Origin: JBFLYC01 sp040756735
GTDB taxonomy: Bacteria > Bacillota > DSM-16504 > Desulfitibacterales > Desulfitibacteraceae
Assembly: GCA_040756735.1 (NCBI GenBank)
Contig: JBFLYC010000043.1
Span: 1-20,298, forward strand
Direction: 5' to 3'
Length of the DNA stretch: 20,298 nt
This document shows, piece by piece, positions 13,962 to 20,298 of the stretch. A model generated the notes under the pieces. The model had not been told where the DNA came from. It saw nothing but the letters and a program-made list of their open reading frames with translations, and ran no database searches. Every line of letters begins with the position of its first letter. Within the stretch, counting starts at the first letter, position 1. A program made the translations under genes and the position numbers.

Positions 13962-16382
13962 CTACCTTAATCTTGCACCAATTTCAGTTATTAAACCTTC
14001 TTGAATTATCCTATGGACATCATTTACTTCTTCATCTGTTAGTGTCCTATCCTTGGATTGATATATTAAAGAAAATGCCAAACTCTTATAACCCTCCGGT
14101 ACTTGTTTTCCTTTGTACAAATCAAATAAATAATAATAGTTGAGAAGTGGTTTGCCTTTATCATCAATTATTTTTTCAATTTGAGAAGCATTTACTTCCT
14201 CTTTTACCAGTATTGCTAAATCTCTCTGTATCGAAGGATATCTAGGTATTTCTTGATAGGAGATAATTGGACTATAGCCGCCGGCCACTTTGTCCAAATC
14301 TAGTTCGGCTATGCATGCAGCTTGTTGCACACCATAATTTTCCAGTATTTGAGGACTTAATTCCCCTAACACTCCTATTACTGCATTGTTCAATAATATC
14401 TGGGTCTGCCTTCCTGGATGAAAGGTAGAGTTATCTGTTGTTGGGCAAAATCTAAAACTAATTCCCATTCTAAGAGCTAATTCTTCTAGCAGACCCTTGG
14501 CAAAATAAAAGTCCATATCCACATTCTGCCATGCCCAGCCTTTCCTCTGGCTGCCAGTTACCAATAAAGCTAGTCTATTAATCTCCTTGGGCAAAACTCC
14601 TTCTCCTGGGTGATACGTTTTACCCAGTTCATATATTGAAATGCTTGTAATTTTTCGATTAATATTTTTAATCATCACATCCATTAAACCAGGAATCATT
14701 GTGGTTCTCATAACAGCTCCATCCTCACTTAATGGATTAGCTATTCTTACAACCTCTCTCAGCGTATTTTCTTTAGGTATGCTTAACTTGTCAAAATGAT
14801 TAACATTCAGAAAGCTGTATGTTATTACTTCACTAAACCCACTTGCCACCATAATTGCCCTTACATTCTTTTCAACAAGCTGCTCCTTGGTTCTAGAAAC
14901 ATTATTATTTGAGCCTCTTGGCAGGGTATTTGGTATCTTATTATATCCATGCAACCTGGCTATCTCTTCAATCAAATCTATTTCCTTAGTTAAATCCAGT
15001 CTGTGGCTTGGGATAAATACTGTCATTACCTCACCAGCCTTATGCTCGACTGTAAGCTCTATAGATTCTAAAAGTTTTTTAATTTCATCTGCAGTAAGAT
15101 TAAGACCTATAGTTGAGTTTACTATTCTACATCTTAATTCAATGGCTATAGGGTTATACTTGACAGGATAATTGTCCACGTAACCTTTTTCAATTTTACC
15201 TCCGGCTAATAATGCCAATAAATAAGCAGCTCGATCCGCAGCCAGGTTTACCCTATTCTTATCAATCCCCTTTTCAAATCTTAGAGATGCTTCTGATCTC
15301 AAGTTTAACTCTAATGAAGTCTTTCGCACAGATGTTGGATTAAAATATGCAGATTCAATAATTACAGTTGTCGTGTTATTTTCAACTTCGGTATTATATC
15401 CACCCATTACACCGGCAATTGCAATAGCCCTTTTTGTATCAGCAATAACTAATTGCTCTGAATTCAATTGCCGCTCTTTTTTATCCAAAGTTATAATTTC
15501 TTCATTTTCCTGGGCCCTTCTCACTATTATTTTTTTACCTTCCAGCAAATCATAATCAAAAGCATGAAGCGGCTGCCCCATTTCCAACATAACATAATTG
15601 GTAACATCAACTACATTGTTGATAGGTCGCATGCCAGCAGCTTGAAGTCTTTTTTGCATCCATAAAGGACTATCTTTTATCTCAATTCCAGAAACAACCC
15701 GTGCAACATACCTTTCACATAGATCTGTATCATTTATTTCTACTGATATTTGATGATCCCCATCTATTAAATATTCATCAAGACTGAACTGTGGGAACCT
15801 ACTTTTTACTCCTGCCAATGCGGCTATTTCTTTTGCCACATTGACTATGCTTAAACAATCTGACCTATTGGGAGTTAATTCTAAGACGAATATCACATCT
15901 TCCAAACCTAATAATTGTTTAGCATCTGCCCCTAGCGGAGCATCATCATTTAATACAATTATGCCATGTCTTTGCTCTTCTGGAATTAAATCTTCTTCCA
16001 TACCCAATTCTTGTCCAGAGCAGATCATACCAAAAGATTCAATACCTCTAATTTTAGCTTTTTTTATCTTGACATCCCCTGGCAAAGTAGCTCCAGGTAA
16101 AGCAACTACTACCCGTTGTCCTTTTTTTACATTAGGAGCACCACATATAATTGGTAAATTTTGATTTGCTTCGTTAACATTTACTTTGCATAACGAAAGC
16201 TTATCTGCATTGGGATGGGGAATTACCTCAATAACCTCACCTACATAGATTCCTTTTATCTCTTTTCCTGGATATTCAATAGCTTCGACTGCTATTCCAG
16301 ACATGGTCAACTTTTCAGCTAAAATTTGCGGATCCATGTCAAAGGTTACATATTCTTTCAACCAATTTAAAGAAACTCTCAC
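13962..16382 (-). CDS. pheT: phenylalanyl-tRNA synthetase beta subunit
   Basis: This is the large subunit of the alpha2-beta2 PheRS; it edits mischarged Tyr-tRNA-Phe and helps bind tRNA. The 806-residue length is normal. Domains in order: an N-terminal segment MRVSLNWLKEYV; an EMAP-type tRNA-binding domain with VIPHPNADKLSLCKV (about 40-150); B3/B4 editing region (about 210-390); B5; a class II-like core; and the C-terminal ferredoxin-like anticodon-binding domain (about 709-806, RYPSIQRDLAILV). The start is GTG at 16382, preceded by GGAGGA. Only 11 bases separate it from pheS, indicating one operon and joint T-box control. Confidence 0.97.
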   Translation of the reverse strand: MRVSLNWLKEYVTFDMDPQILAEKLTMSGIAVEAIEYPGKEIKGIYVGEVIEVIPHPNADKLSLCKVNVNEANQNLPIICGAPNVKKGQRVVVALPGATLPGDVKIKKAKIRGIESFGMICSGQELGMEEDLIPEEQRHGIIVLNDDAPLGADAKQLLGLEDVIFVLELTPNRSDCLSIVNVAKEIAALAGVKSRFPQFSLDEYLIDGDHQISVEINDTDLCERYVARVVSGIEIKDSPLWMQKRLQAAGMRPINNVVDVTNYVMLEMGQPLHAFDYDLLEGKKIIVRRAQENEEIITLDKKERQLNSEQLVIADTKRAIAIAGVMGGYNTEVENNTTTVIIESAYFNPTSVRKTSLELNLRSEASLRFEKGIDKNRVNLAADRAAYLLALLAGGKIEKGYVDNYPVKYNPIAIELRCRIVNSTIGLNLTADEIKKLLESIELTVEHKAGEVMTVFIPSHRLDLTKEIDLIEEIARLHGYNKIPNTLPRGSNNNVSRTKEQLVEKNVRAIMVASGFSEVITYSFLNVNHFDKLSIPKENTLREVVRIANPLSEDGAVMRTTMIPGLMDVMIKNINRKITSISIYELGKTYHPGEGVLPKEINRLALLVTGSQRKGWAWQNVDMDFYFAKGLLEELALRMGISFRFCPTTDNSTFHPGRQTQILLNNAVIGVLGELSPQILENYGVQQAACIAELDLDKVAGGYSPIISYQEIPRYPSIQRDLAILVKEEVNASQIEKIIDDKGKPLLNYYYLFDLYKGKQVPEGYKSLAFSLIYQSKDRTLTDEEVNDVHRIIQEGLITEIGARLR

Positions 16383-16393
16383 AGTGATTCCTC

Positions 16394-17422
16394 CTACTTA
16401 AACTGTTTTAAAAATCTTAAGTCATTGTCAAAAAACAATCTTAAATCATTAATACCATATTTGAGCATCGCTATTCTTTCTACACCCATACCAAATGCAA
16501 ATCCTTTAACCTGTTCAGGGTCATATCCAGACATTTCCAAGACTCTGGGATGGACCATGCCACTGCCAAGTATTTCCAGCCAACCGCTCCCTGAGCAAAC
16601 TCGGCATCCTGCCCCCCCACACATTACACATGAGATATCCACCTCTGCACTTGGCTCGGTAAAGGGAAAAAAACTAGGGCGCATACGTATATCAACAGTC
16701 TCGCCAAACATGGCCTTGGCAAAAACCAGCAATGTGCCTTTTAAATCACCCAATGTTACCTCTTCATCTATCAACAAGCCTTCAACCTGGTGAAACATGG
16801 GAGAATGTGTTGCATCGTCGTCTCGCCTGTATACTTTTCCAGGCGCTATAATTCTAACAGGAATGTTTGGTGCAGTTTTTTCCATCACCCTAACCTGTAC
16901 TGGTGATGTATGTGTTCTTAATAGAACTTCAGGAGTAATAAAAAATGAATCCTGCATATCCCTAGCGGGATGACCCTTTGGAAAATTTAAAGCTTCAAAA
17001 TTATAGTAATCGCTCTCAATTTCCGGCCCCTCAGCAACTGAATACCCCAGGCCTCTAAAAATATCCTTAATCTCATCTAAGATGAGATTAAGAGGATGAA
17101 TTGTACCTAGATTGACTTTATATCCAGGCAACGTTACATCAATATACTCTTTTTTAATCTGCATACTTCTTTCACTTAGTTTTAGAATCTCATATTGCTT
17201 GTCAATTATTTCAGTTATATAATCTCTTACTTCATTGGCAATTTTGCCAACTGCCGGCCTTTCTTCAAGAGAAATCTGGCCCATCCCTCTCAAGACCTGG
17301 GTGAGTTCTCCTTTTTTTCCCAAGTACTTAACTTTTAACTTCTCTAGCTCAGACAATTCTTTTGTTTCTTCAATATCCTTTTCAGCTTGAAATTTAATAC
17401 TTTCCAATTTATCTAGTATCAT
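16394..17422 (-). CDS. pheS: phenylalanyl-tRNA synthetase alpha subunit
   Basis: This is the catalytic subunit of PheRS. It has 342 residues: an N-terminal coiled-coil arm that contacts tRNA (about 1-90), then the class II core. Motif 2 is KVYRRDDDATHSPMFHQVEG (196-215) and motif 3 is GMGVER (311-316). A four-cysteine insertion (C265, C268, C273, C276) before SGSGWLEILG is typical of many Gram-positive PheS proteins. The ATG follows a GGAGGG site. Expression is controlled by the T-box leader immediately upstream. Confidence 0.97.
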   Translation of the reverse strand: MILDKLESIKFQAEKDIEETKELSELEKLKVKYLGKKGELTQVLRGMGQISLEERPAVGKIANEVRDYITEIIDKQYEILKLSERSMQIKKEYIDVTLPGYKVNLGTIHPLNLILDEIKDIFRGLGYSVAEGPEIESDYYNFEALNFPKGHPARDMQDSFFITPEVLLRTHTSPVQVRVMEKTAPNIPVRIIAPGKVYRRDDDATHSPMFHQVEGLLIDEEVTLGDLKGTLLVFAKAMFGETVDIRMRPSFFPFTEPSAEVDISCVMCGGAGCRVCSGSGWLEILGSGMVHPRVLEMSGYDPEQVKGFAFGMGVERIAMLKYGINDLRLFFDNDLRFLKQFK

Positions 17423-17452
17423 ATAATACCCTCCTATAAAAATCCAACATAA

Positions 17453-17704
17453 AATAAAAAAGCTTTCTTACCCCAAGGGGCGAAAGCTTAGTTCCGCGGT
17501 ACCACCCTAATTAATCTACTTAGATTATCTCTAGTCTTGATAACGGTGCACTACACCGGCCCTCTCTACTTATAGTTCAAAAGGGCAGCTCCCGGACGAA
17601 TTTCATTATCTTGCCCCTGATGAAGCTTACAGTCCATGGCTTCTTCTCCCTGGGAGAGGCAAATGATAATTACTTGTCCCGATCTTGGCCGTTGACCCTG
17701 TTAT
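17453..17704 (-). ncRNA. T-box riboswitch of pheST, Phe (UUC) specifier
   Basis: T-box leaders bind uncharged tRNA and prevent premature termination. On the minus strand the core AGGGTGGTACCGCGGAA (17508-17492) is present. It is followed by the terminator AAGCTTTC ... GAAAGCTT (17489-17460), with an inner CCCC/GGGG stem and a U-rich tail. Stem I starts near 17690: GGAC (about 17677) pairs with GTCC, AAGTA provides the loop-E strand, and ATTATC pairs with GATAAT. The opposite side of that internal loop reads GAAATTCG, placing specifier TTC at 17600-17598, a phenylalanine codon that fits the downstream genes. Only the apical part of Stem I was not resolved by eye. Confidence 0.95.
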
Positions 17705-17821
17705 CTACTGTACAATTAGCCTCCTATATATGATGTAAGCTCTGATAGAACCTGTTTTTTCGAATATCCTCCAAAAAATTTCTGCAGGTAGAAACACAGG
17801 GAATACACCAACCTTTCTCAT
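17705..17821 (-). CDS. yqzL: small YqzL-family protein, encoded in the pheST mRNA leader
   Basis: This 38-residue ORF starts at ATG 17821 and stops at TAG 17707-17705. Its core, IFWRIFEKTGSIRAYIIYRR (15-34), matches my memory of the YqzL family (FW-x-FE-x-TGSI-x-AY-xx-Y), tiny conserved Firmicutes proteins of unknown function. It lies between the promoter at 17836-17865 and the T-box, so it should be the first cistron of the pheST transcript. The predicted transcription start leaves only about 8 bases before ATG, with no Shine-Dalgarno. A GTG at codon 9 (17797) would give a 30-residue form, also without a good site. In Bacillus yqzL sits near era/recO, so this location is different. Confidence 0.78.
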   Translation of the reverse strand: MRKVGVFPVFLPAEIFWRIFEKTGSIRAYIIYRRLIVQ

Positions 17822-17835
17822 TTAACTACAGGGCT

Positions 17836-17865
17836 ATTATAACATAACCAGTATTTTATAATCAA
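17836..17865 (-). promoter_or_regulatory. promoter of the yqzL / T-box / pheST transcript
   Basis: On the minus strand there is -35 TTGATT (17865-17860), an 18-bp spacer, and a perfect -10 TATAAT (17841-17836). The predicted start is near 17829. No terminator was seen between the methyltransferase gene and this promoter, so read-through from upstream is also possible. Confidence 0.75.
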
Positions 17866-17901
17866 GAAAAGCAGGGCGTATCCTTTAGCTCACATAACTC
17901 T

Positions 17902-18690
17902 TTACCCAAGATTTCTCTGTCTTAGGGCTTCATAAGTCAATATCCCAGCTGCTACTGCAGCATTAAGCGATTCGGCTCTGCCAATCATTGGTATTTTAAT
18001 ATTAATATCCGCTGCACTCTTCCAAAGTTCTGAAGGTCCTTTATTCTCATTCCCAATAATCAGAGCCAAGGGAATATTCATATTTACTGAGTAATAGTTT
18101 CTTGCTGCATTCACATCAGCTATTGCAATACTTATTCTCTTTTCTTTAAACCATTTAATTATCTCTTTATCCGGAACCTTTTCTACAACAGGCAGTTGAA
18201 AGATAGAACCCATGGTAGCCCTAATGACTTTTGCATTATACATATCTACAGTACCTTCAGTTAATATAATTCCATCTATTCCTGCAGCAGCCCCTATCCT
18301 TATTATTGTTCCAAGATTTCCAGGATCTTGTATTGCATTAGCTACTAAAATCAGGCTCTTATTATGTGTTTTTATTTTATCAAGTTGGTATAGGGGTTTT
18401 TTGACGACAGCAATAATCCCCTGTGAATGTACTGTCTCAGCGAGTTCCCTAAACAACTTATTATCAAGCTTTAGAATTTCATGTTCTCCATCTTGATCTG
18501 CAAAAGGATCAAGCGCTGTATCTTCATGGACAATTAAATATTGAAGCTTAAATCCACCTCTTAAAGCTTCATTTACCAGTCTCTTTCCTTCGATTAGAAA
18601 ATGATTTGCGTTTTTATTAGCGGATTTCTTCAATCCCTTTAAATATTTGTACGTTTGATTATCTTTGGATACAATAACCTTGATCTTCAT
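17902..18690 (-). CDS. SpoU/TrmH-family RNA 2'-O-methyltransferase
   Basis: This 262-residue SPOUT-fold methyltransferase uses S-adenosylmethionine to methylate a ribose 2'-OH in RNA. An N-terminal substrate-binding part (about 1-100) contains HFLIEGKRLVNEAL (30-43). The catalytic domain has the three SpoU motifs: DPGNLGTIIR (122-131), IIGNENKG (210-217) and IPMIGRAESLNAAVAAGI (232-249). The position between rplT and pheS matches B. subtilis ysgA, a 23S rRNA methyltransferase, so an rRNA target is likely; the exact nucleotide is inference. The start is ATG at 18690 with a weak upstream GAGGCGATG. It follows the rplT terminator. Confidence 0.93.
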   Translation of the reverse strand: MKIKVIVSKDNQTYKYLKGLKKSANKNANHFLIEGKRLVNEALRGGFKLQYLIVHEDTALDPFADQDGEHEILKLDNKLFRELAETVHSQGIIAVVKKPLYQLDKIKTHNKSLILVANAIQDPGNLGTIIRIGAAAGIDGIILTEGTVDMYNAKVIRATMGSIFQLPVVEKVPDKEIIKWFKEKRISIAIADVNAARNYYSVNMNIPLALIIGNENKGPSELWKSAADINIKIPMIGRAESLNAAVAAGILTYEALRQRNLG

Positions 18691-18728
18691 TACTCATCGC
18701 CTCAGCAACTTATGCATTATTGCAGTGG

Positions 18729-18761
18729 TAAAATCAAGGCGACTTATACAGTCGCCTTGAT
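18729..18761 (-). terminator. intrinsic terminator after rplT
   Basis: ATCAAGGCGACT and AGTCGCCTTGAT form a perfect 12-bp stem with a 5-base loop, two bases past the rplT stop. The following minus-strand tract is short (TTTACC), so some read-through to the methyltransferase gene is plausible. Confidence 0.85.
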
Positions 18762-18763
18762 AT

Positions 18764-19117
18764 TTAACCATTTTGTTTAGCTAGTTCAACTAATTCTCCA
18801 AAAGCCCCTGCATCATTTACTGCCATTTCAGCAAGCATTTTTCTGTTGATTTCTACACCCGCATTTTTTAATCCTCTAATAAACCGGTTATAAGACAATC
18901 CATTAATTCTAGCAGCGGCATTAATTCTAGCAATCCATAGTTTCCTAAAATCACCTTTGCGTTTTTTACGGTGAGCATAAGCATATGCTAAAGATTTCAT
19001 GACCTGTTGATTAGCAGGTCTAAATATCTTTGATTTAGCTCCAAAATAACCTTTTGCAAGCGTTAATACTTTTTTATGTCTTTTCCTGGCTGTTACACCT
19101 CTTTTAACCCTTGGCAT
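18764..19117 (-). CDS. rplT: 50S ribosomal protein L20
   Basis: The 117-residue protein begins with the classic MPRVKRGVTARKRHKKVL and matches full-length bacterial L20, needed early in 50S assembly by binding 23S rRNA. In Firmicutes it also represses its own operon by promoting termination in the infC leader; a matching leader is present at 19866-20037. The ATG follows GGAGGTAG. It is the third gene of infC-rpmI-rplT, 22 bases after rpmI. Confidence 0.98.
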   Translation of the reverse strand: MPRVKRGVTARKRHKKVLTLAKGYFGAKSKIFRPANQQVMKSLAYAYAHRKKRKGDFRKLWIARINAAARINGLSYNRFIRGLKNAGVEINRKMLAEMAVNDAGAFGELVELAKQNG

Positions 19118-19139
19118 ACAATTCTACCTCCTTTGCTAA

Positions 19140-19334
19140 TTATCTAGGAATAAGTTCATTAATTCTTTTGGCATCTGAAGCACTAACCAAGGTACTCTTA
19201 CGCAGATTTCTTTTTCTTTTTGCACTTTTCTTACCTAATATATGGCTTTTAAATGCTTGAGCTCGCTTTAATTTACCAGAAGCAGTGCGCTTAAATCTTT
19301 TGGCAGCGCCTCTATGAGTCTTCATCTTTGGCAT
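19140..19334 (-). CDS. rpmI: 50S ribosomal protein L35
   Basis: The 64-residue, very basic protein begins MPKMKTHRGAAKRFKRTASG, the hallmark of L35. It lies 24 bases after infC, with GGAGGA ahead of the ATG. It is the middle gene of the conserved infC-rpmI-rplT operon. Confidence 0.98.
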   Translation of the reverse strand: MPKMKTHRGAAKRFKRTASGKLKRAQAFKSHILGKKSAKRKRNLRKSTLVSASDAKRINELIPR

Positions 19335-19358
19335 GTTTTTATCCTCCTTTGAATTCTT

Positions 19359-19865
19359 CTATCTGGGAGCTAAAATCATTATCATGTTTTTACCTTCTAA
19401 TTTTGGAGGTCTTTCAACAATTGCTACATTTTCTAATTGTTTTATCAGCTTAAGGCACAAATCTTTACCAAGTTCAGAATGGGTAATTTCTCTCCCCCTG
19501 AACATTACGGTTATCTTAACTTTATCTTCATTTTTCAAGAATTTGGTTATATTTCTTGCTTTTGTCTGAAAGTCATGTTCTTCTATACCAACTCTAAATT
19601 TTACTTCTTTTACGTTTATTACTTTTTGATTTCTCCTGGATTCTCGTTCCCTTTTACTCTGTTCAAACATATATTTACCGTAATCCATGATTCGGCAAAC
19701 TGGAGGCTTGGACTGGGGTGCAATTTCAACTAAATCCAATCCTCTCTCCATTGCAATCTGCAGCCCTTCTTTTGGAGACACTATACCCAACTGCTCTCCG
19801 GTTTCACTAATAAGGCGTATTTCTTTAGTTCTAATTGCCTCATTAATCCTGATATCTTTACTAAT
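19359..19865 (-). CDS. infC: translation initiation factor IF-3, AUU start
   Basis: IF-3 binds the 30S subunit, blocks premature 50S joining and checks the start codon. The gene spans 168 residues: an N-domain beginning SKDIRINEAIRTKEIRLI, a linker, and a C-domain with VKEVKFRVGIEEHDFQTK. The start is ATT at 19865-19863, set by a strong Shine-Dalgarno GGAGGTGA (19879-19872) six bases upstream and an in-frame stop just before it. The first conventional start in frame (TTG, 19790) would remove conserved residues. An AUU start is well known for infC and lets IF-3 limit its own synthesis by rejecting the non-standard codon. It heads infC-rpmI-rplT. Confidence 0.95.
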   Translation of the reverse strand: MSKDIRINEAIRTKEIRLISETGEQLGIVSPKEGLQIAMERGLDLVEIAPQSKPPVCRIMDYGKYMFEQSKRERESRRNQKVINVKEVKFRVGIEEHDFQTKARNITKFLKNEDKVKITVMFRGREITHSELGKDLCLKLIKQLENVAIVERPPKLEGKNMIMILAPR

Positions 19866-20037
19866 ATTATGTCACCTCCATATTTTTGCGCTCATAGCCT
19901 TCTTAAAAGAAAACGGGTGCAACGCGCACCCGAATTTAGCACACCAGCAATAATATGCCGGGTCTATAACCTGTAAGCGTTAGCCATGAGGTGAGAAGCC
20001 TATTGCTTCTTCTTGAAAAAATATTTAATATTTTCCA
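19866..20037 (-). ncRNA. infC leader, L20-type autoregulatory attenuator
   Basis: About 170 bases separate the predicted transcription start from the infC start codon. The RNA contains a hairpin AGAAGC/GCTTCT (20010-19994) followed by CACC, and further pairing segments. It ends in an intrinsic terminator (19902-19932) followed by the infC ribosome binding site. This layout matches the Firmicutes L20 leader, where L20 binding favours termination. The L20-binding pseudoknot itself was not traced base by base. Confidence 0.82.
19902..19932 (-). terminator. attenuator terminator in the infC leader
   Basis: On the minus strand CGGGTGC, a 5-base loop, and GCACCCG are followed by TTTTCTTTT. It stands upstream of infC with no gene before it, so it acts inside the leader rather than at an operon end. 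Confidence 0.92.
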
Positions 20038-20043
20038 AAGGTC

Positions 20044-20073
20044 ATTATAACACAATCCAATTATGCATGTCAA
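20044..20073 (-). promoter_or_regulatory. infC operon promoter
   Basis: On the minus strand there is -35 TTGACA (20073-20068), an 18-bp spacer, and -10 TATAAT (20049-20044). Both hexamers match the sigma-A consensus perfectly, as expected for a ribosomal protein operon. The interval 20074-20180 holds no gene that I can see; the thrS gene that often precedes infC is not inside the window. Confidence 0.88.
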
Positions 20074-20172
20074 AGCATAGAGAAAAATATTATTACTATT
20101 TTATTACTACCTTAATTGCAAAAGTAAATTCCACCCACTTTTTAGTAGAACGTAGAATTTAATCTTACAAAT

Positions 20173-20298
20173 TGTTTAGAGTCACTTTATTTGAAACTGG
20201 AAAAGTCACCCTAAATGAGACTGACAGGGTAACTACCCTAAATAGTGAATAAAGTCTGTCAGTCCGTCGGTCCGTTGTTCTTTGCCACAAAAAGATTA
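20173..20298. mobile_element. possible terminal region of an IS21-like insertion sequence (repeat array at window edge)
   Basis: Two degenerate repeats, GTCACTTTATTTGAAACTGG (20181-20200) and GTCACCCTAAATGAGACTGA (20205-20224), start exactly 24 bases apart. A third, looser copy starts at 20229 (GTAACTACCCTAAATAGTGA). Several related repeats within an end are characteristic of IS21-family elements, and the TTGAAACTG / ATGAGACTG words resemble such ends as I remember them. No istA/istB sequence is in view and the outer boundary (perhaps TGTTTAGA near 20173) is a guess. It could instead be an unrelated regulatory repeat. Confidence 0.35.
20254..20277. repeat. three tandem 8-bp repeats
   Basis: GTCTGTCA, GTCCGTCG and GTCCGTTG follow one another without gaps. 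The first overlaps the right arm of a perfect 9-bp inverted repeat: GACTGACAG (20219-20227) and CTGTCAGTC (20256-20264). Function is unknown. Confidence 0.75.

Noticed and set aside
15841..16164. 107-codon plus-strand frame inside pheT
   Set aside because: It is an antisense shadow of the conserved tRNA-binding domain, and no recognisable protein features or promoter were seen.
19788..19790. TTG start for infC giving 143 residues
   Set aside because: Conserved IF-3 N-terminal residues (INEAIR...) lie upstream in frame, and the AUU at 19865 has an ideal Shine-Dalgarno with a stop just before it.
1..20298. CRISPR arrays, tRNA genes, prophage or defence systems
   Set aside because: No regularly spaced identical repeats, no tRNA cloverleaf sequence, and no phage or defence-type proteins were found; the remaining gaps are regulatory or short.

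Overview
The window is an AT-rich chromosomal segment from a low-GC Gram-positive bacterium, most likely a spore-forming member of the Clostridia. The evidence is the sporulation gene yunB, a T-box riboswitch ahead of pheST, an L20-type attenuator leader ahead of infC-rpmI-rplT, and a Firmicutes-like gene order (infC, rpmI, rplT, a SpoU methyltransferase, pheS, pheT, zapA, polX ... mutS2). Almost everything reads leftward on the minus strand. The exception is one bifunctional penicillin-binding protein gene on the plus strand.

Left end (1-842). No intact gene lies here. The first ~155 bases, read on the minus strand, look like the leader of a ribosomal RNA operon whose 16S gene would begin at or just beyond base 1. 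Two strong promoters (161-190 and 312-341) drive it. Just upstream is a decayed IS1182-type transposase (433-691) that still has its promoter and Shine-Dalgarno site. Next come yunB (843-1517) and tyrS (1649-2890). tyrS has a strong terminator after it and a terminator-like hairpin inside its own short leader.

Middle (2891-13887). A divergent promoter region with two identical extended -10 elements precedes a class A PBP (3161-5884). This converges with mutS2 on a shared bidirectional terminator. To the right of mutS2, all on the minus strand, are a double-length U32 protein, a NIF3-like protein, PolX (whose polymerase active site appears lost while the PHP nuclease site is intact) and zapA. 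Terminators or hairpins divide this run into units.

Right part (13888-20298). This is the translation cluster: pheT, pheS, a phenylalanine T-box leader with a UUC specifier, a SpoU-type rRNA methyltransferase, rplT, rpmI and infC. infC starts with the rare AUU codon and is preceded by a leader with an intrinsic terminator and a consensus promoter. Between the pheST promoter and the T-box sits a 38-codon gene that I recognise as a YqzL-family protein. The final ~120 bases hold a degenerate 24-base repeat and an 8-base tandem repeat, compatible with the end of an IS21-like element but not proven. Both window ends therefore fall in likely multicopy sequence, as expected for an assembly contig bounded by repeats.

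Most of the window is conserved housekeeping. The items most worth a second look are the YqzL ORF inside the T-box mRNA, the PolX with a lost polymerase site, the tyrS leader hairpin, and the elements at the two ends.
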